64,000 nt of DNA, from NCBI RefSeq assembly GCF_009932435.1, contig NZ_BJOU01000001.1:620001-684000 (forward strand). Direction: 5' to 3'. This DNA is from Gordonia crocea (GTDB lineage: Bacteria > Actinomycetota > Actinomycetes > Mycobacteriales > Mycobacteriaceae). A model generated the notes under the pieces. That model was not told the DNA's origin. It saw nothing but the letters and a program-made list of their open reading frames with translations, and searched no databases. This document shows, one piece after another, positions 35,936 through 44,384 of this stretch (positions within the stretch are counted from its first letter, which is position 1; each line of letters begins with the position of its first letter). The position numbers and the translations under genes are program-made.

Positions 35936-36763
35936 ATGCAGATTGCGGGACGAACGGCGATCGTGACCGGAGGCGGTGCCGGTATCGGCGCGGCCATCGC
36001 TCGGGCGCTGGTGGATGCGGGCGCGCGGGTCGTCGTCACCGACGTCGACGCGGTTGCGGTCGAGCGGGTCGCCGATGCGCTCTCCGCGCGGGTCCCGGGC
36101 TCCGCGGTCGCCCTGGCCGGTGACGCCTCCTCGGTCGACCACATCGACGCGGCGGTGGCGCTGGCGCAGGACCGCTTCGGTCCGGTGGCGTTCTACTTCG
36201 CCAACGCGGGCATCGCGGGCGCCCCCGGTCTCGCGGCGACCGACGACGAGTGGGCCACCGCCCTGGACGTGAACCTGTTGGCGCACATCCGGGCCGCCCG
36301 GCGACTGGTGCCCGAGTGGGTCGAGCGCGGCGAGGGCTACTTCGTCTCCACCGCGTCGGCCGCCGGGCTGCTCACCCAACTCGGGTCGGCGACCTACTCG
36401 GTCACCAAGCACGCCGTCGTGGGCTTCGCCGAATGGCTCAACGTGACTTACGCCGACCAGGGGGTGCGGGTGAGCTGCCTGTGCCCGATGGGCGTGGACA
36501 CCAAGCTGCTGCGCCCGGGCGACATCGATGACGACCCGCAGGCGCAGCTGATGCAGCGCGCGGTGGAGTCGGCGGGCGAGGTGCTGACCCCCGAGCGGGT
36601 CGCCGCCGACGTCCTGGATGCCGTCGAGGACGAGCGGTTCCTCATCCTCCCGCACCCGGAAGTGCTCGACATGTACCGGCAGAAGGGCAGCGACTACGAC
36701 CGCTGGTTGCGCGGGATGCGCCGCGTCCAGCAGGGCCTCGCCGCCGCCACCGGCACCGCCTGA
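35936..36763 (+). CDS. Short-chain dehydrogenase/reductase
   Basis: A 275-residue classical SDR. Cofactor motif TGGGAGIGAAIARAL, NAG motif ANAGIAG, catalytic Ser in VSTASAAGLL and YSVTK for Tyr/Lys. Asp in VVTDVDA after strand 2 favours NAD(H). First gene of the cluster, followed 42 bp later by an acyl-CoA dehydrogenase. In a 4-hydroxyacid pathway it could oxidise or reduce a hydroxy/keto-acyl group; the substrate is not shown by sequence. ATG at 35936 is family-like; the longer frame from 35816 would cover the operator. Confidence 0.9.
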   Translation: MQIAGRTAIVTGGGAGIGAAIARALVDAGARVVVTDVDAVAVERVADALSARVPGSAVALAGDASSVDHIDAAVALAQDRFGPVAFYFANAGIAGAPGLAATDDEWATALDVNLLAHIRAARRLVPEWVERGEGYFVSTASAAGLLTQLGSATYSVTKHAVVGFAEWLNVTYADQGVRVSCLCPMGVDTKLLRPGDIDDDPQAQLMQRAVESAGEVLTPERVAADVLDAVEDERFLILPHPEVLDMYRQKGSDYDRWLRGMRRVQQGLAAATGTA

Positions 36764-36805
36764 CCCGGCCGATGTGACAGACCTACTCCCCGACCTAGGA
36801 GAACG

Positions 36806-38077
36806 ATGATGACCGACTCACTCTTCGAGCCCTCGGAGCGCGCCGAGCAGTACCGGCGCCGGCTGCTGGACTTCATGGAAGCCCGGGTCTACCCGAACGA
36901 GGCCGTCTACGACCAGCAGATGCGCGAGTCGGCCAATCCGCATGCGACGCCGCAGATCCTGCTCGACCTCAAAGCCGAGGCCAAGGCGGCCGGGCTGTGG
37001 AACCTCTTCCATCCCCATCCGGAATGGGGGCCGGGCCTGACCAACCTCGAGTACGCCCACCTGGCCGAGATCATGGGCCGCGTCGTGTGGGCGTCGGAGG
37101 TCTTCAACTGCAACGCCCCCGACACCGGGAACATGGAGGTGCTGACGCTGTTCGGCACCGACGAGCACAAGGATAAGTACCTCAAGCCGCTCCTCGACGG
37201 CAAGATCGCGTCGGCCTTCGCGATGACCGAGCCGGCGGTGGCCAGCTCGGATGCGACCAACATCGAACTACGAATGGAGCGCGACGGCGACGAGTATGTC
37301 CTCAACGGCCGGAAGTGGTTCGCCTCCAACGCCGTTCGGCCCGACTGCGCCGTACTCATCGTGATGGGCAAGACCGATCCGAGTGCGCCCACGCACCGCC
37401 AGCAGTCGATGATGGTGGTCCCGGTCGACGCGCCGGGACTGACCGTCGTGCGGAACCTGCCGGTCTTCGGCTACGTGGACCGGGAGAGCCACGGCGAGCT
37501 GGTCTTCGAGAACGTGCGCGTTCCGGCGAAGGATGTGTTGAAGGGAGAGGGCGAGGGATTCGCCATCGCGCAGGCGCGCCTGGGGCCCGGCCGCATCCAC
37601 CACTGCATGCGCACCATCGGGATGGCCGAGCGGGCACTGGAGTTGTTGTGCGAGCGGGCCTCTCGTCGGGAGACCTTCGGTGCACCACTGGCCGACCGCG
37701 CCAACATCCAGGACTGGATCGCCGAATCGCGGATCGACATCGAGATGACCCGGCTGCTGACCTTGAAGGCCGCGTACATGATGGACACGGTCGGCAACAA
37801 GGCTGCCGCCACCGAGATCGCCGCGATTAAGGTGGCCGCGCCCAACGTCGCACTGAAGATCATCGACCGGGCGATCCAGGTGCACGGCGGCGGCGGCGTG
37901 ACCGACGACTTCCCATTGGCCATGGCCTACGCCCACATCCGGACGCTGCGGTTGGCCGACGGCCCCGACGAGGTGCACAAGCGGGCGATCGCGCGCCGGG
38001 AGTTGCGGCGCTACCGGGACGCGGCGCCGGAGACGGTTGCGGGCGTATCCGACGACGCGCTCAGTGCGCGGTACTGA
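36806..38077 (+). CDS. Acyl-CoA dehydrogenase, ACAD10/11-like
   Basis: A 423-residue FAD acyl-CoA dehydrogenase fold protein. FAD-binding and substrate motifs [17 protein letters not shown] and [18 protein letters not shown] are seen, with [33 protein letters not shown] at the C-terminus (quoted in parts: [23 protein letters not shown]). Its immediate partner is an APH-fold kinase, the same pairing fused in human ACAD10/ACAD11 and present as LvaC with LvaA in Pseudomonas, where phosphate is eliminated from 4-phosphoacyl-CoA. AGGAG ribosome site 5 bp before ATG 36806; a second ATG is at 36809. Confidence 0.88.
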   Translation: MMTDSLFEPSERAEQYRRRLLDFMEARVYPNEAVYDQQMRESANPHATPQILLDLKAEAKAAGLWNLFHPHPEWGPGLTNLEYAHLAEIMGRVVWASEVFNCNAPDTGNMEVLTLFGTDEHKDKYLKPLLDGKIASAFAMTEPAVASSDATNIELRMERDGDEYVLNGRKWFASNAVRPDCAVLIVMGKTDPSAPTHRQQSMMVVPVDAPGLTVVRNLPVFGYVDRESHGELVFENVRVPAKDVLKGEGEGFAIAQARLGPGRIHHCMRTIGMAERALELLCERASRRETFGAPLADRANIQDWIAESRIDIEMTRLLTLKAAYMMDTVGNKAAATEIAAIKVAAPNVALKIIDRAIQVHGGGGVTDDFPLAMAYAHIRTLRLADGPDEVHKRAIARRELRRYRDAAPETVAGVSDDALSARY

Positions 38078-38086
38078 GGAGGCGCC

Positions 38087-39136
38087 ATGAGTGACGGCGA
38101 TGCGGGACAGTTGGAGATCCCCGAGACCGACCCGGCCGCCCTGCTCGGGTGGCTCGCCGGTGTCGGCATCGAGCCAGCCGGCGAGCTGAGCGCCCGCCGG
38201 GTGGGAAGCGGGCAGTCCAACCTCACCTACCTGCTCAGCGACGACGACGGCGGGGCCTGGGTGCTGCGCCGCCCACCGCTGGGCCATCTGCTGGCGTCGG
38301 CGCACGACGTGGCCCGCGAGGCCCGGATCCTCTCGGCGCTGGCCGGCACCGGCGTCCCGGTCCCCGAGGTGTACGGGGTGTGTGCCGACGAGTCGGTCAG
38401 TCCCGTGCCCTTCGTGGTGATGGAATGCATCGACGCGACGGTGCTGGACAACCTGCCCGCCGCGCAGGCCATGACGCCCTCGGCGCGCTCCGCCCTGGGC
38501 TCGTCGATGATCGACACCCTCGCGCAGATCCACGCGGTCGACCTCGAGGAGGTCGGCCTCGCCGATCTGGCCAGCCACAAGCCGTACGCGCAGCGCCAGC
38601 TGCGCCGCTGGAGCGCACAGTGGGAGAAGTCGAAGACCCGCGAGATCCCCGCGCTGGACGAGGTGACCGCCCGCCTGGCCGGCGGGATCCCGGAACAGCG
38701 CGAACTCCGGCTGGTCCACGGCGACTTCCACATCCGCAACGTGATGGTCGACCCGGCGGCGGGACAGGTGCGCGCCGTGCTGGATTGGGAGCTGTCCACC
38801 CTGGGCGATCCGCTGGCCGACATCGGCAGCACCCTGGCCTACTGGCCGGCCGCCGGGGACCCGCCGCTCTCGGCGGCGCCGGTGGAATTGCTCGACGGAT
38901 TCCCCGACCGCGACCGCCTGGCCGCCGACTACATCGAGCGGACCGGGCGGGATGCCCGGGCGCTGCGCTACTGGCACGCACTCGGTCTGTGGAAGGTCGC
39001 GATCATCGCCGAAGGCGTGCTGCGGCGCGCCCAAGACAACCCGAAGAACCGGGCCGGGACCGGTGTGCCCACCCCCGAGGTCATCGACGTCCTGGTGGCC
39101 AAGGCGGCACAGGTCGCCGATTCGGCCGGGCTGTGA
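38087..39136 (+). CDS. APH-fold phosphotransferase (acyl-CoA hydroxyl kinase candidate)
   Basis: A 349-residue aminoglycoside-phosphotransferase-fold kinase. The nucleotide lobe begins GSGQSNLTYLL with VLRRPP supplying the lysine-equivalent region. The catalytic loop is LVHGDFHIRNVMV and the metal motif VLDWELSTLGDPLADIG. It follows the acyl-CoA dehydrogenase gene by 9 bp. In ACAD10/11 and LvaA this domain phosphorylates the 4-hydroxyl of 4-hydroxyacyl-CoA. It is therefore unlikely to be an antibiotic-resistance enzyme. No separate LvaB-like small subunit gene is visible. Confidence 0.85.
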   Translation: MSDGDAGQLEIPETDPAALLGWLAGVGIEPAGELSARRVGSGQSNLTYLLSDDDGGAWVLRRPPLGHLLASAHDVAREARILSALAGTGVPVPEVYGVCADESVSPVPFVVMECIDATVLDNLPAAQAMTPSARSALGSSMIDTLAQIHAVDLEEVGLADLASHKPYAQRQLRRWSAQWEKSKTREIPALDEVTARLAGGIPEQRELRLVHGDFHIRNVMVDPAAGQVRAVLDWELSTLGDPLADIGSTLAYWPAAGDPPLSAAPVELLDGFPDRDRLAADYIERTGRDARALRYWHALGLWKVAIIAEGVLRRAQDNPKNRAGTGVPTPEVIDVLVAKAAQVADSAGL

Positions 39137-39211
39137 CCCTCACCCGGCGCGATGCCGTTGGCCCGGCGCGCCGGGTGCACACCGCTGCGGACCTGCTGGG
39201 ATGATCGACGC

Positions 39212-39841
39212 ATGGACAAGGCGCAGACCCCGGGCAAGAAGGCGCTGACCCCGCGCGGCGAGCGGACCCGTGCGGCCCTCGTCGACGCGGCGCGCACGGT
39301 CTTCGAGCGCGACGGATTCTCCGACTCCCGGCTGACCGACATCACCGCGGAGGCGAACTGCTCGACGGGAACTTTCTACACCTACTTCCAGAGCAAGGAA
39401 GAGATCCTCGACGCGGTATTCGAGAAGGCCCACGAGGACATGCTGCATCCGGGACTGCCGCACGTCGCCTCCGACGACGACCCGGTGGCAGTGCTCGAAG
39501 CGGCCAACCGGGCCTACTTCGAGGCCTACAAGCGCAACGCCAAACTGCGTCTGGTCCTGGAACAGGTCTCCGGGTTGAGCCCCGAGTTCCGGGACCGGCG
39601 GCGCAAGCGCGGCGAGGTGTTCTCCGAGCGGAATGCCCGCCAGATCGAGCGGTTGCAGTCGCGGGGCTTGGCCGACCCGGACATCGACCCGGACCGGGCG
39701 GCGCGGGCGCTGTCGGGCATGGTCTCCCGGATGGCCTACAACGCGTTCGCGCTCGGCGACGAGACGGAGATGGACGAACTGGTCGAGACCGCCACCCGGT
39801 TGTGGGCCAACGCCATCAAGCTGACCGGCCCGCGGCCGTGA
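39212..39841 (+). CDS. TetR-family regulator
   Basis: A 209-residue TetR protein. The helix-turn-helix region is RTRAALVDAARTVFERDGF and LTDITAEANCSTGTFYTYF. The ligand domain is helical with FEAYKRNAKLRLVLEQVSG. It follows the kinase gene by 75 bp in the same direction and its 3' end overlaps the convergent ligase gene by 26 bp. Local placement and the palindromes at 35835 and 42372 suggest that it represses the cluster and responds to an acyl-CoA or similar intermediate (inference). Confidence 0.88.
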   Translation: MDKAQTPGKKALTPRGERTRAALVDAARTVFERDGFSDSRLTDITAEANCSTGTFYTYFQSKEEILDAVFEKAHEDMLHPGLPHVASDDDPVAVLEAANRAYFEAYKRNAKLRLVLEQVSGLSPEFRDRRRKRGEVFSERNARQIERLQSRGLADPDIDPDRAARALSGMVSRMAYNAFALGDETEMDELVETATRLWANAIKLTGPRP

Positions 39842-41324
39842 GGCCGTCGCGGTCGATCGCCCGTTTGAGGATCTTGCCGGTCGCCCCCTTGGGGAGTTCG
39901 TCGACGAAGGCGATCACCCGCGGAACCTTGTAGGCGCTCAGCTGCGTCTTGCACCACTGTCGCAGGGTGTCCGCGTCGAGGGCGTCGGGGGTGCGCAGGG
40001 CGACGACGGCGGCGATCTCCTCGCCGTAGTGTTCGTCGGGGACGCCGAGCACTGCGGCCTCCACGATGTCGGGGTGGCCGTAGAGGACCTCCTCGACCTC
40101 GCGCGGGTAGACGTTGTAGCCGCCGCGGATGATGAGGTCCTTCTTCCGGTCGACGATCCGCAGATCGCCGTCGGCGTCCAACGAACCCAGATCGCCGGTC
40201 GCGAGCCAACCGTCGTGCAGGGTCTGCGCCGTTGCTTCCGGACGGTTCCAATAGCCCTTCATCACCGTCGGGCCGGAGAGGAAGACCTCGCCGACCGTGT
40301 CCGGTGGCAACGGCTTCCCGTCGGGGTCGCGGATCTCGACGTCGAAGTGGGCCAACCCGCGTCCGACGGTGCCCGCCTTGGGGTCGACGGCGAGGTTGCC
40401 GAAGGTTGCGGTGCCGGCCGTCTCGGTGAGTCCGTATCCCTCGAGAATGGTTGCCCCGAAATGGTTTTCGAAGGCACGGATCACCTCGCCGGGCAGCGAC
40501 GCGCCGCCGGAGCAGGCCAGCCGCAGGTCGGCGAAGTCCGCCGCGGAGTGGCCGTCGCCGGCCTGCAGCATGGCATTCCACATCGTCGGCACCCCGCAGG
40601 CGATGGTGATGTGCTCGTCGCGCAGCCGGTCCATGAACTCGCCGGGGGAGAAGGGGCTCAACAGGGAGAGCGTGCCGCGCCAGGTGAGGGCGTCGTGCAT
40701 GACGACGAGCTGGCCGAAGCAGTGGAAGAGCGGTAGGGCGGTGGCCCAGCGCTCGTGCTCGCCGAGTCGCAGGGCGTCGTGGAACTCCACCGGCACCGCG
40801 ATCACATTCGCCACGGTCAGCTGGGCGCCCTTGGGTTTGCCCGTGGTCCCGGAGGTGTAGAGGATCACCGCGGTGTCGTCGTCGTCCCGCTCGGCGTAGC
40901 CCTCGACGCCGGGAGCGTCGTCGGCGTCGGCCTCGAAAGCGCCCAGTTCGACGAAGGGCAGCGAGCGATCGGCCGCGACTGCTTCCGCAGCGTCGGCGCA
41001 ACCCTCCCACGCGGTGATCAGCGACGTACCGGAATCGTCGACGACATAACCGATCTCGGGGGCGGTGGACATCACGTTCATCGTGATGACGACCGCGCCG
41101 AGGGCGTGCAGGCCGTAGTAGTTGATGACGAACTCGGGGATCGACGGGGCGATGAGCAGGACCCGATCACCCGTTCCGACCCCCTGGTCGGCGAATCGGG
41201 CCGCGGCAGCGGCGGCGCGGTGGCGCAACTGGGCAAAGCCCAGCGTGCGATCGCCGTCGCGGACCGCGATCCGGTCGGGCACCTCGTCGGCGTTGTGCCA
41301 CAGGGCGGCAACAGGATTCGACAT
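39816..41324 (-). CDS. Acyl-CoA ligase (AMP-forming)
   Basis: A 502-residue class I adenylate-forming enzyme. A3 motif [18 protein letters not shown]5 LEGYGLTETAG, A7 GWLATGDLG, A8 IVDRKKDLIIRGGYNVYP and catalytic lysine in PKGATGKILKRAI. It activates a carboxylic acid as a CoA ester; size and neighbourhood favour a medium-chain or hydroxy acid, analogous to LvaE. ATG at 41324 (MSNPVAALW). The lactonase gene lies 11 bp upstream in the same direction, so the two form an operon. Confidence 0.92.
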   Translation of the reverse strand: MSNPVAALWHNADEVPDRIAVRDGDRTLGFAQLRHRAAAAAARFADQGVGTGDRVLLIAPSIPEFVINYYGLHALGAVVITMNVMSTAPEIGYVVDDSGTSLITAWEGCADAAEAVAADRSLPFVELGAFEADADDAPGVEGYAERDDDDTAVILYTSGTTGKPKGAQLTVANVIAVPVEFHDALRLGEHERWATALPLFHCFGQLVVMHDALTWRGTLSLLSPFSPGEFMDRLRDEHITIACGVPTMWNAMLQAGDGHSAADFADLRLACSGGASLPGEVIRAFENHFGATILEGYGLTETAGTATFGNLAVDPKAGTVGRGLAHFDVEIRDPDGKPLPPDTVGEVFLSGPTVMKGYWNRPEATAQTLHDGWLATGDLGSLDADGDLRIVDRKKDLIIRGGYNVYPREVEEVLYGHPDIVEAAVLGVPDEHYGEEIAAVVALRTPDALDADTLRQWCKTQLSAYKVPRVIAFVDELPKGATGKILKRAIDRDGLTAAGRSA

Positions 41325-41335
41325 GCGCTCCGCCC

Positions 41336-42295
41336 TCACTCGAAGTAGGCGCGGGGAACGTCGACGAGCATCGTCGTGATCTGTTGGTCGGTCACGCCGC
41401 GTTCGCGCAACGCCGGCAGGACGTCTTCGCTGATGTGGCGGAAGTTCCACTTGGGCACCGCTTGCCGCTTGGCCCCCGGGTCGAACCAGTCGATGAAGCA
41501 GGAGGCGTCGTGCGCCAGGGCCATCCGGTCGGCGTAGCCGCGCTCGGCCAGGGTGACGATCGTGTTGATCCGGTCCTCGAAGGGGAGGAGGACGTCGAGC
41601 CCGAAGCGGTCCATGCCGAGGATGGATCCGGCGTCGGCGAGTTTCATCAGGTAGTCGATGTCGGTGCAGTCGCCGGAGTGGCCGATGACGACCTTGCGCA
41701 GGTCGACGCCCTCCTCCTGCAAGACGCGTTGGGCGACCAGGCCGGATTGCGTGTGCGGGTTGGTGTGCACGGTGATCGGCGCCCCGGTCTGCACCGAGGC
41801 CTGCCCGACGGCGCGCATCGCGCGTTCGACGCCGGGGGTGAGGCCCGGCTCCTCGATGGCGCACTTGAGGAAGGCCGCGCGCACCCCGGTGTCGGCGATG
41901 CCCTCGGTGAGGTCGCGGACGAAGAGGGTCACGAGCGGTTCGGGACAGTCGAAGAGCAGGCCGGGGCCGGTGTAGTGGAACTGGAAGGGGATGTCGTTGT
42001 AGGTGTACAGCCCGGTGGCGACGACGATGTTCAACTCGGTCTGTGCGGCGATCCGCTGGATTCTCGGGATGTAGCGGCCCAGGCCGAGGACGGTGGGATC
42101 GAAGATCGTGTCGATTCCCAGCCCCTTCAGTTCGTTGAGATCGCGGACCGCGTCGGCCACCTTCTCGTCCTCGTCCCAGTCGAACTGGTAGTTCTCCCGG
42201 TGCTCTTCACCGAGGACGAAGATGTGTTCGTGGACGAGGACGTTGCCGAGGTCGGCGGAATCGACCGGGCCGGTGACGGTCTGCACGGTGCTCAT
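41336..42295 (-). CDS. Phosphotriesterase-like lactonase
   Basis: A 319-residue amidohydrolase-fold enzyme of the PTE family. Metal ligands: VHEHIF (two His), the carboxylated Lys in AAFLKCAIEEPG, His in ITVHTNPH and VIGHSGD, and Asp in LAHDAS. The loop ATGLYTYNDIPF matches the GxYxYxDxP signature of lactonases such as SsoPox, in which the Tyr contacts the lactone, and MDRFGLDVLLP is also PLL-like. Family members hydrolyse N-acyl homoserine lactones and gamma/delta-lactones. Beside a CoA ligase, metabolic lactone opening is more likely than quorum quenching. Confidence 0.88.
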   Translation of the reverse strand: MSTVQTVTGPVDSADLGNVLVHEHIFVLGEEHRENYQFDWDEDEKVADAVRDLNELKGLGIDTIFDPTVLGLGRYIPRIQRIAAQTELNIVVATGLYTYNDIPFQFHYTGPGLLFDCPEPLVTLFVRDLTEGIADTGVRAAFLKCAIEEPGLTPGVERAMRAVGQASVQTGAPITVHTNPHTQSGLVAQRVLQEEGVDLRKVVIGHSGDCTDIDYLMKLADAGSILGMDRFGLDVLLPFEDRINTIVTLAERGYADRMALAHDASCFIDWFDPGAKRQAVPKWNFRHISEDVLPALRERGVTDQQITTMLVDVPRAYFE

Positions 42296-42371
42296 GGGAT
42301 TGCCCTTTCGGACGGCGGAATCGGATGTCGGGGCAGTGACGCGCGTCACCCCGTGGCCATCATTGTGGCCT

Positions 42372-42399
42372 AACTTGAATCTGACGTCAAGATCAAGTT
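42372..42399. promoter_or_regulatory. Palindromic operator region, catabolic cluster (right)
   Basis: Between the divergent lactonase and SDR genes lie the nested inverted repeats AACTTGA (42372-42378)/TCAAGTT (42393-42399) and TTGAA/GTCAA (42375-42390). The inner 16-mer TTGAATCTGACGTCAA shares 10 positions with the left operator, including TTGAA and TCAA at its ends. On the minus strand TTGACG, 17 bp and CACAAT could form the lactonase promoter. Confidence 0.6.
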
Positions 42400-42447
42400 C
42401 GATGGAGGATGGGCGGAGAGCCCGCGACTGGAAGGGGATGATCGGAC

Positions 42448-43215
42448 ATGACCGGTACCGACCTCACGAACAAAACGGCCATCGTCACGGGTGCCTCCCG
42501 CGGGATCGGGCTGGCCAGCGCGCGGGCGCTGACGGCGGCCGGGGCCAACGTCGTGGTCACGGCGCGCAAGCAGGAGTCCGCCGATGCCGCCGCGGCCGAA
42601 ATCGGCGGCTCGGCGCTCGGCGTCGCGGCGCACGCGGCCGAGGAGGAGCAGGCGGCGCGGTGCGTCGACATCGCGATCGAGACCTTCGGCGGGGTCGACA
42701 TCCTGGTCAACAATGCGGCGACCAACCCGGCCTACGGCCCGCTGATCGCGCAGGACCGCGCCGTCTTCACCAAAATCGTCGAGGTGAACCTGTGGGCGCC
42801 GCTGATGTGGACGCGGCTGGTGGCCGAACGGTGGATGGGGGAGCACGGCGGGTCGATCATCAACACCGCCTCGATCGGCGGCATGACCCACGAACCGGTG
42901 ATCGGGCTGTACAACACGACCAAAGCCGCGCTTATCTACCTGACCACTCAGCTCGCGCTCGAACTGTCGCCCGGCATCCGGGTGAACGCCGTCGCGCCCG
43001 GCGTGGTGCGGACCCGCCTCGCCGAGGCGCTGTGGAAGGAGCACGAGGCGCAGGTCGCCGGCGTGACCGCGCTGGGGCGGATCGGCGAGCCCGACGATAT
43101 CGCGAGCGCCGTCGAGTTCCTCGCCTCGGACGCGTCGTCGTGGATGACCGGCGAGACCGTCGTCGTCGACGGCGGGATGCGCCACGGCGATGCCCGGCCG
43201 TATCGGATGGGCTGA
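42448..43215 (+). CDS. Short-chain dehydrogenase/reductase
   Basis: A 255-residue classical SDR similar to 3-oxoacyl reductases. TGASRGIGLASARAL binds cofactor, VTARK after strand 2 favours NADP(H), NNAAT is the NNAG equivalent, INTASIGG holds catalytic Ser and YNTTK the Tyr/Lys. The C-terminus GETVVVDGGMRHGD is typical. Divergent from the lactonase across a shared operator. A 3-hydroxyacyl or 4-hydroxy/keto-acyl redox step is the likely role within the cluster (inference). Confidence 0.9.
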   Translation: MTGTDLTNKTAIVTGASRGIGLASARALTAAGANVVVTARKQESADAAAAEIGGSALGVAAHAAEEEQAARCVDIAIETFGGVDILVNNAATNPAYGPLIAQDRAVFTKIVEVNLWAPLMWTRLVAERWMGEHGGSIINTASIGGMTHEPVIGLYNTTKAALIYLTTQLALELSPGIRVNAVAPGVVRTRLAEALWKEHEAQVAGVTALGRIGEPDDIASAVEFLASDASSWMTGETVVVDGGMRHGDARPYRMG

Positions 43216-43436
43216 GCGGGTCGGGCGAGCGCAGTTCGTGGTCGGCTTTTCGATCTTCTGGGCCGCCGGCTCATACATCCTGATCCCCGGCTGTTGGGCC
43301 GTCCTGTCGCTCGCCGGCCTTGGCCTCCGACAGCTCCGCTCCCCCCGGCACAGCTGAGGCCAGCCGTTCGGCGAGCGCACCATCGTCGGGTACTTCAAGG
43401 CAACCGTAAAAACGGTGGTCTACCTGGTCTTATCGG

Positions 43437-43509
43437 AGCCGCCTAGGAGAATCGAACTCCTGACCTATTCATTACGAGTGAATTGCTCTACCGACTGAGC
43501 TAAGGCGGC
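43437..43509 (-). tRNA. tRNA-Thr (anticodon CGU)
   Basis: On the minus strand: acceptor GCCGCCT/AGGCGGC, D arm GCTC...GAGC, anticodon stem ATTCA/TGAAT with loop CTCGTAA (anticodon CGT), T arm AGGAG-TTCGATT-CTCCT and discriminator T. All stems pair fully. 3' CCA is not encoded. No integrase or duplicated 3' segment is nearby. Confidence 0.97.
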
Positions 43510-43589
43510 GTGCCGCGCTGGGCAGCGAGAACGAGTGTATCGGCAAACCGGAGGCAGGCCAAAACCGGTTCCGACGACGGCGCCGGCAA

Positions 43590-44384
43590 TTACGAGGGCG
43601 CGAGGATGTGGCGCAGGTAGCGCTCGGGTCCGGCGAGGAAGTCGCGGGTCAGGCGGACCGGCATTGCGTCGTCGTAGTCGACCGCCTCGATGGCCCCCTC
43701 GTCGTCGATCTCGTAGATCGTGGCGCCGGGCAGCGCGAGCAGGAGGGGCGAGTGGGTGGCGATGACGAGCTGGGTGCCGCTGTCGACGAGCTGCGCCATC
43801 AGTGCCAGCACCGCCAGGCATGCCTGCGGGGACAAGGCGGCCTCGGGTTCGTCCATCACGTAGAGCCCGCCGGGGGAGAAGCGCGAGCGCATCAGATCCA
43901 GGAAGGACTCGCCGTGAGAGCGCTCGTGGGGGGAGGCCCCGCCAAAGGCCGCGGCCAGCTGTGTGGGCCCGAGTTCCTCGGAGGCCGTGGCCAGGTTGTA
44001 GAAGGATTCGGCGCGCAGGAAGAAGCGGCTGCGCGGTTTCACCGGGCCCCACGTGAGGTGCAGGTGCTCGGCGAGGTTGGACTCGGAGCGGCGGGTGGCG
44101 AACCGGTAGTTCTGGCTGCCGCCCTCGGCGTTCATCCCGGCGGCCACCGCGATCGCCTCGATCAGCGTCGACTTGCCGCTGCCGTTCTCGCCGACGAAGA
44201 AAGTGACGCCGGCAGGGAGGGGCAGCCCGCCGCTCGCCACCAGGTGCTCGACGACCGGGAGGGTGTAGGGGTAGTCGTCGGTCGGGTGTCCGCCGCCGAC
44301 GTGGATGCGGGAGAGGAAGCGCCCGGACTCCCCGGCGCGGTCGTCGAATCTGATCGTCAACCCCTGAACTCGGGTGCCCCACAC
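43590..44384 (-). CDS. AAA/ABC-like ATPase of unknown function
   Basis: A 264-residue soluble ATPase of the RecF/OLD/ABC-like type. Walker A FVGENGSGKSTLIEAIA, Walker B YVMDEPEAALSPQ and H-loop VIATHSPLLLAL are intact, and an Arg-rich middle (FATRRSESNLAEH) replaces the coiled coil of larger relatives. No nuclease or TOPRIM domain is attached. Possible starts are GTG 44384 and TTG 44360, the latter overlapping the lipase stop (TTGA); the gene is coupled to the lipase gene either way. Role unknown. Confidence 0.75.
   Translation of the reverse strand: MWGTRVQGLTIRFDDRAGESGRFLSRIHVGGGHPTDDYPYTLPVVEHLVASGGLPLPAGVTFFVGENGSGKSTLIEAIAVAAGMNAEGGSQNYRFATRRSESNLAEHLHLTWGPVKPRSRFFLRAESFYNLATASEELGPTQLAAAFGGASPHERSHGESFLDLMRSRFSPGGLYVMDEPEAALSPQACLAVLALMAQLVDSGTQLVIATHSPLLLALPGATIYEIDDEGAIEAVDYDDAMPVRLTRDFLAGPERYLRHILAPS

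Noticed and set aside
38087..39136. Aminoglycoside resistance kinase
   Set aside because: The APH fold is shared, but position directly behind an acyl-CoA dehydrogenase and the HGDFHIRN/DWE motif style fit the ACAD-associated kinases.
43437..43509. tRNA-Thr as a genomic island attachment site
   Set aside because: No integrase, no duplicated tRNA 3' segment and no change of gene style on either side.
43590..44384. Anti-phage defence ATPase (OLD/Septu-like)
   Set aside because: No nuclease, TOPRIM or partner gene adjoins it; it is coupled to a secreted lipase gene.
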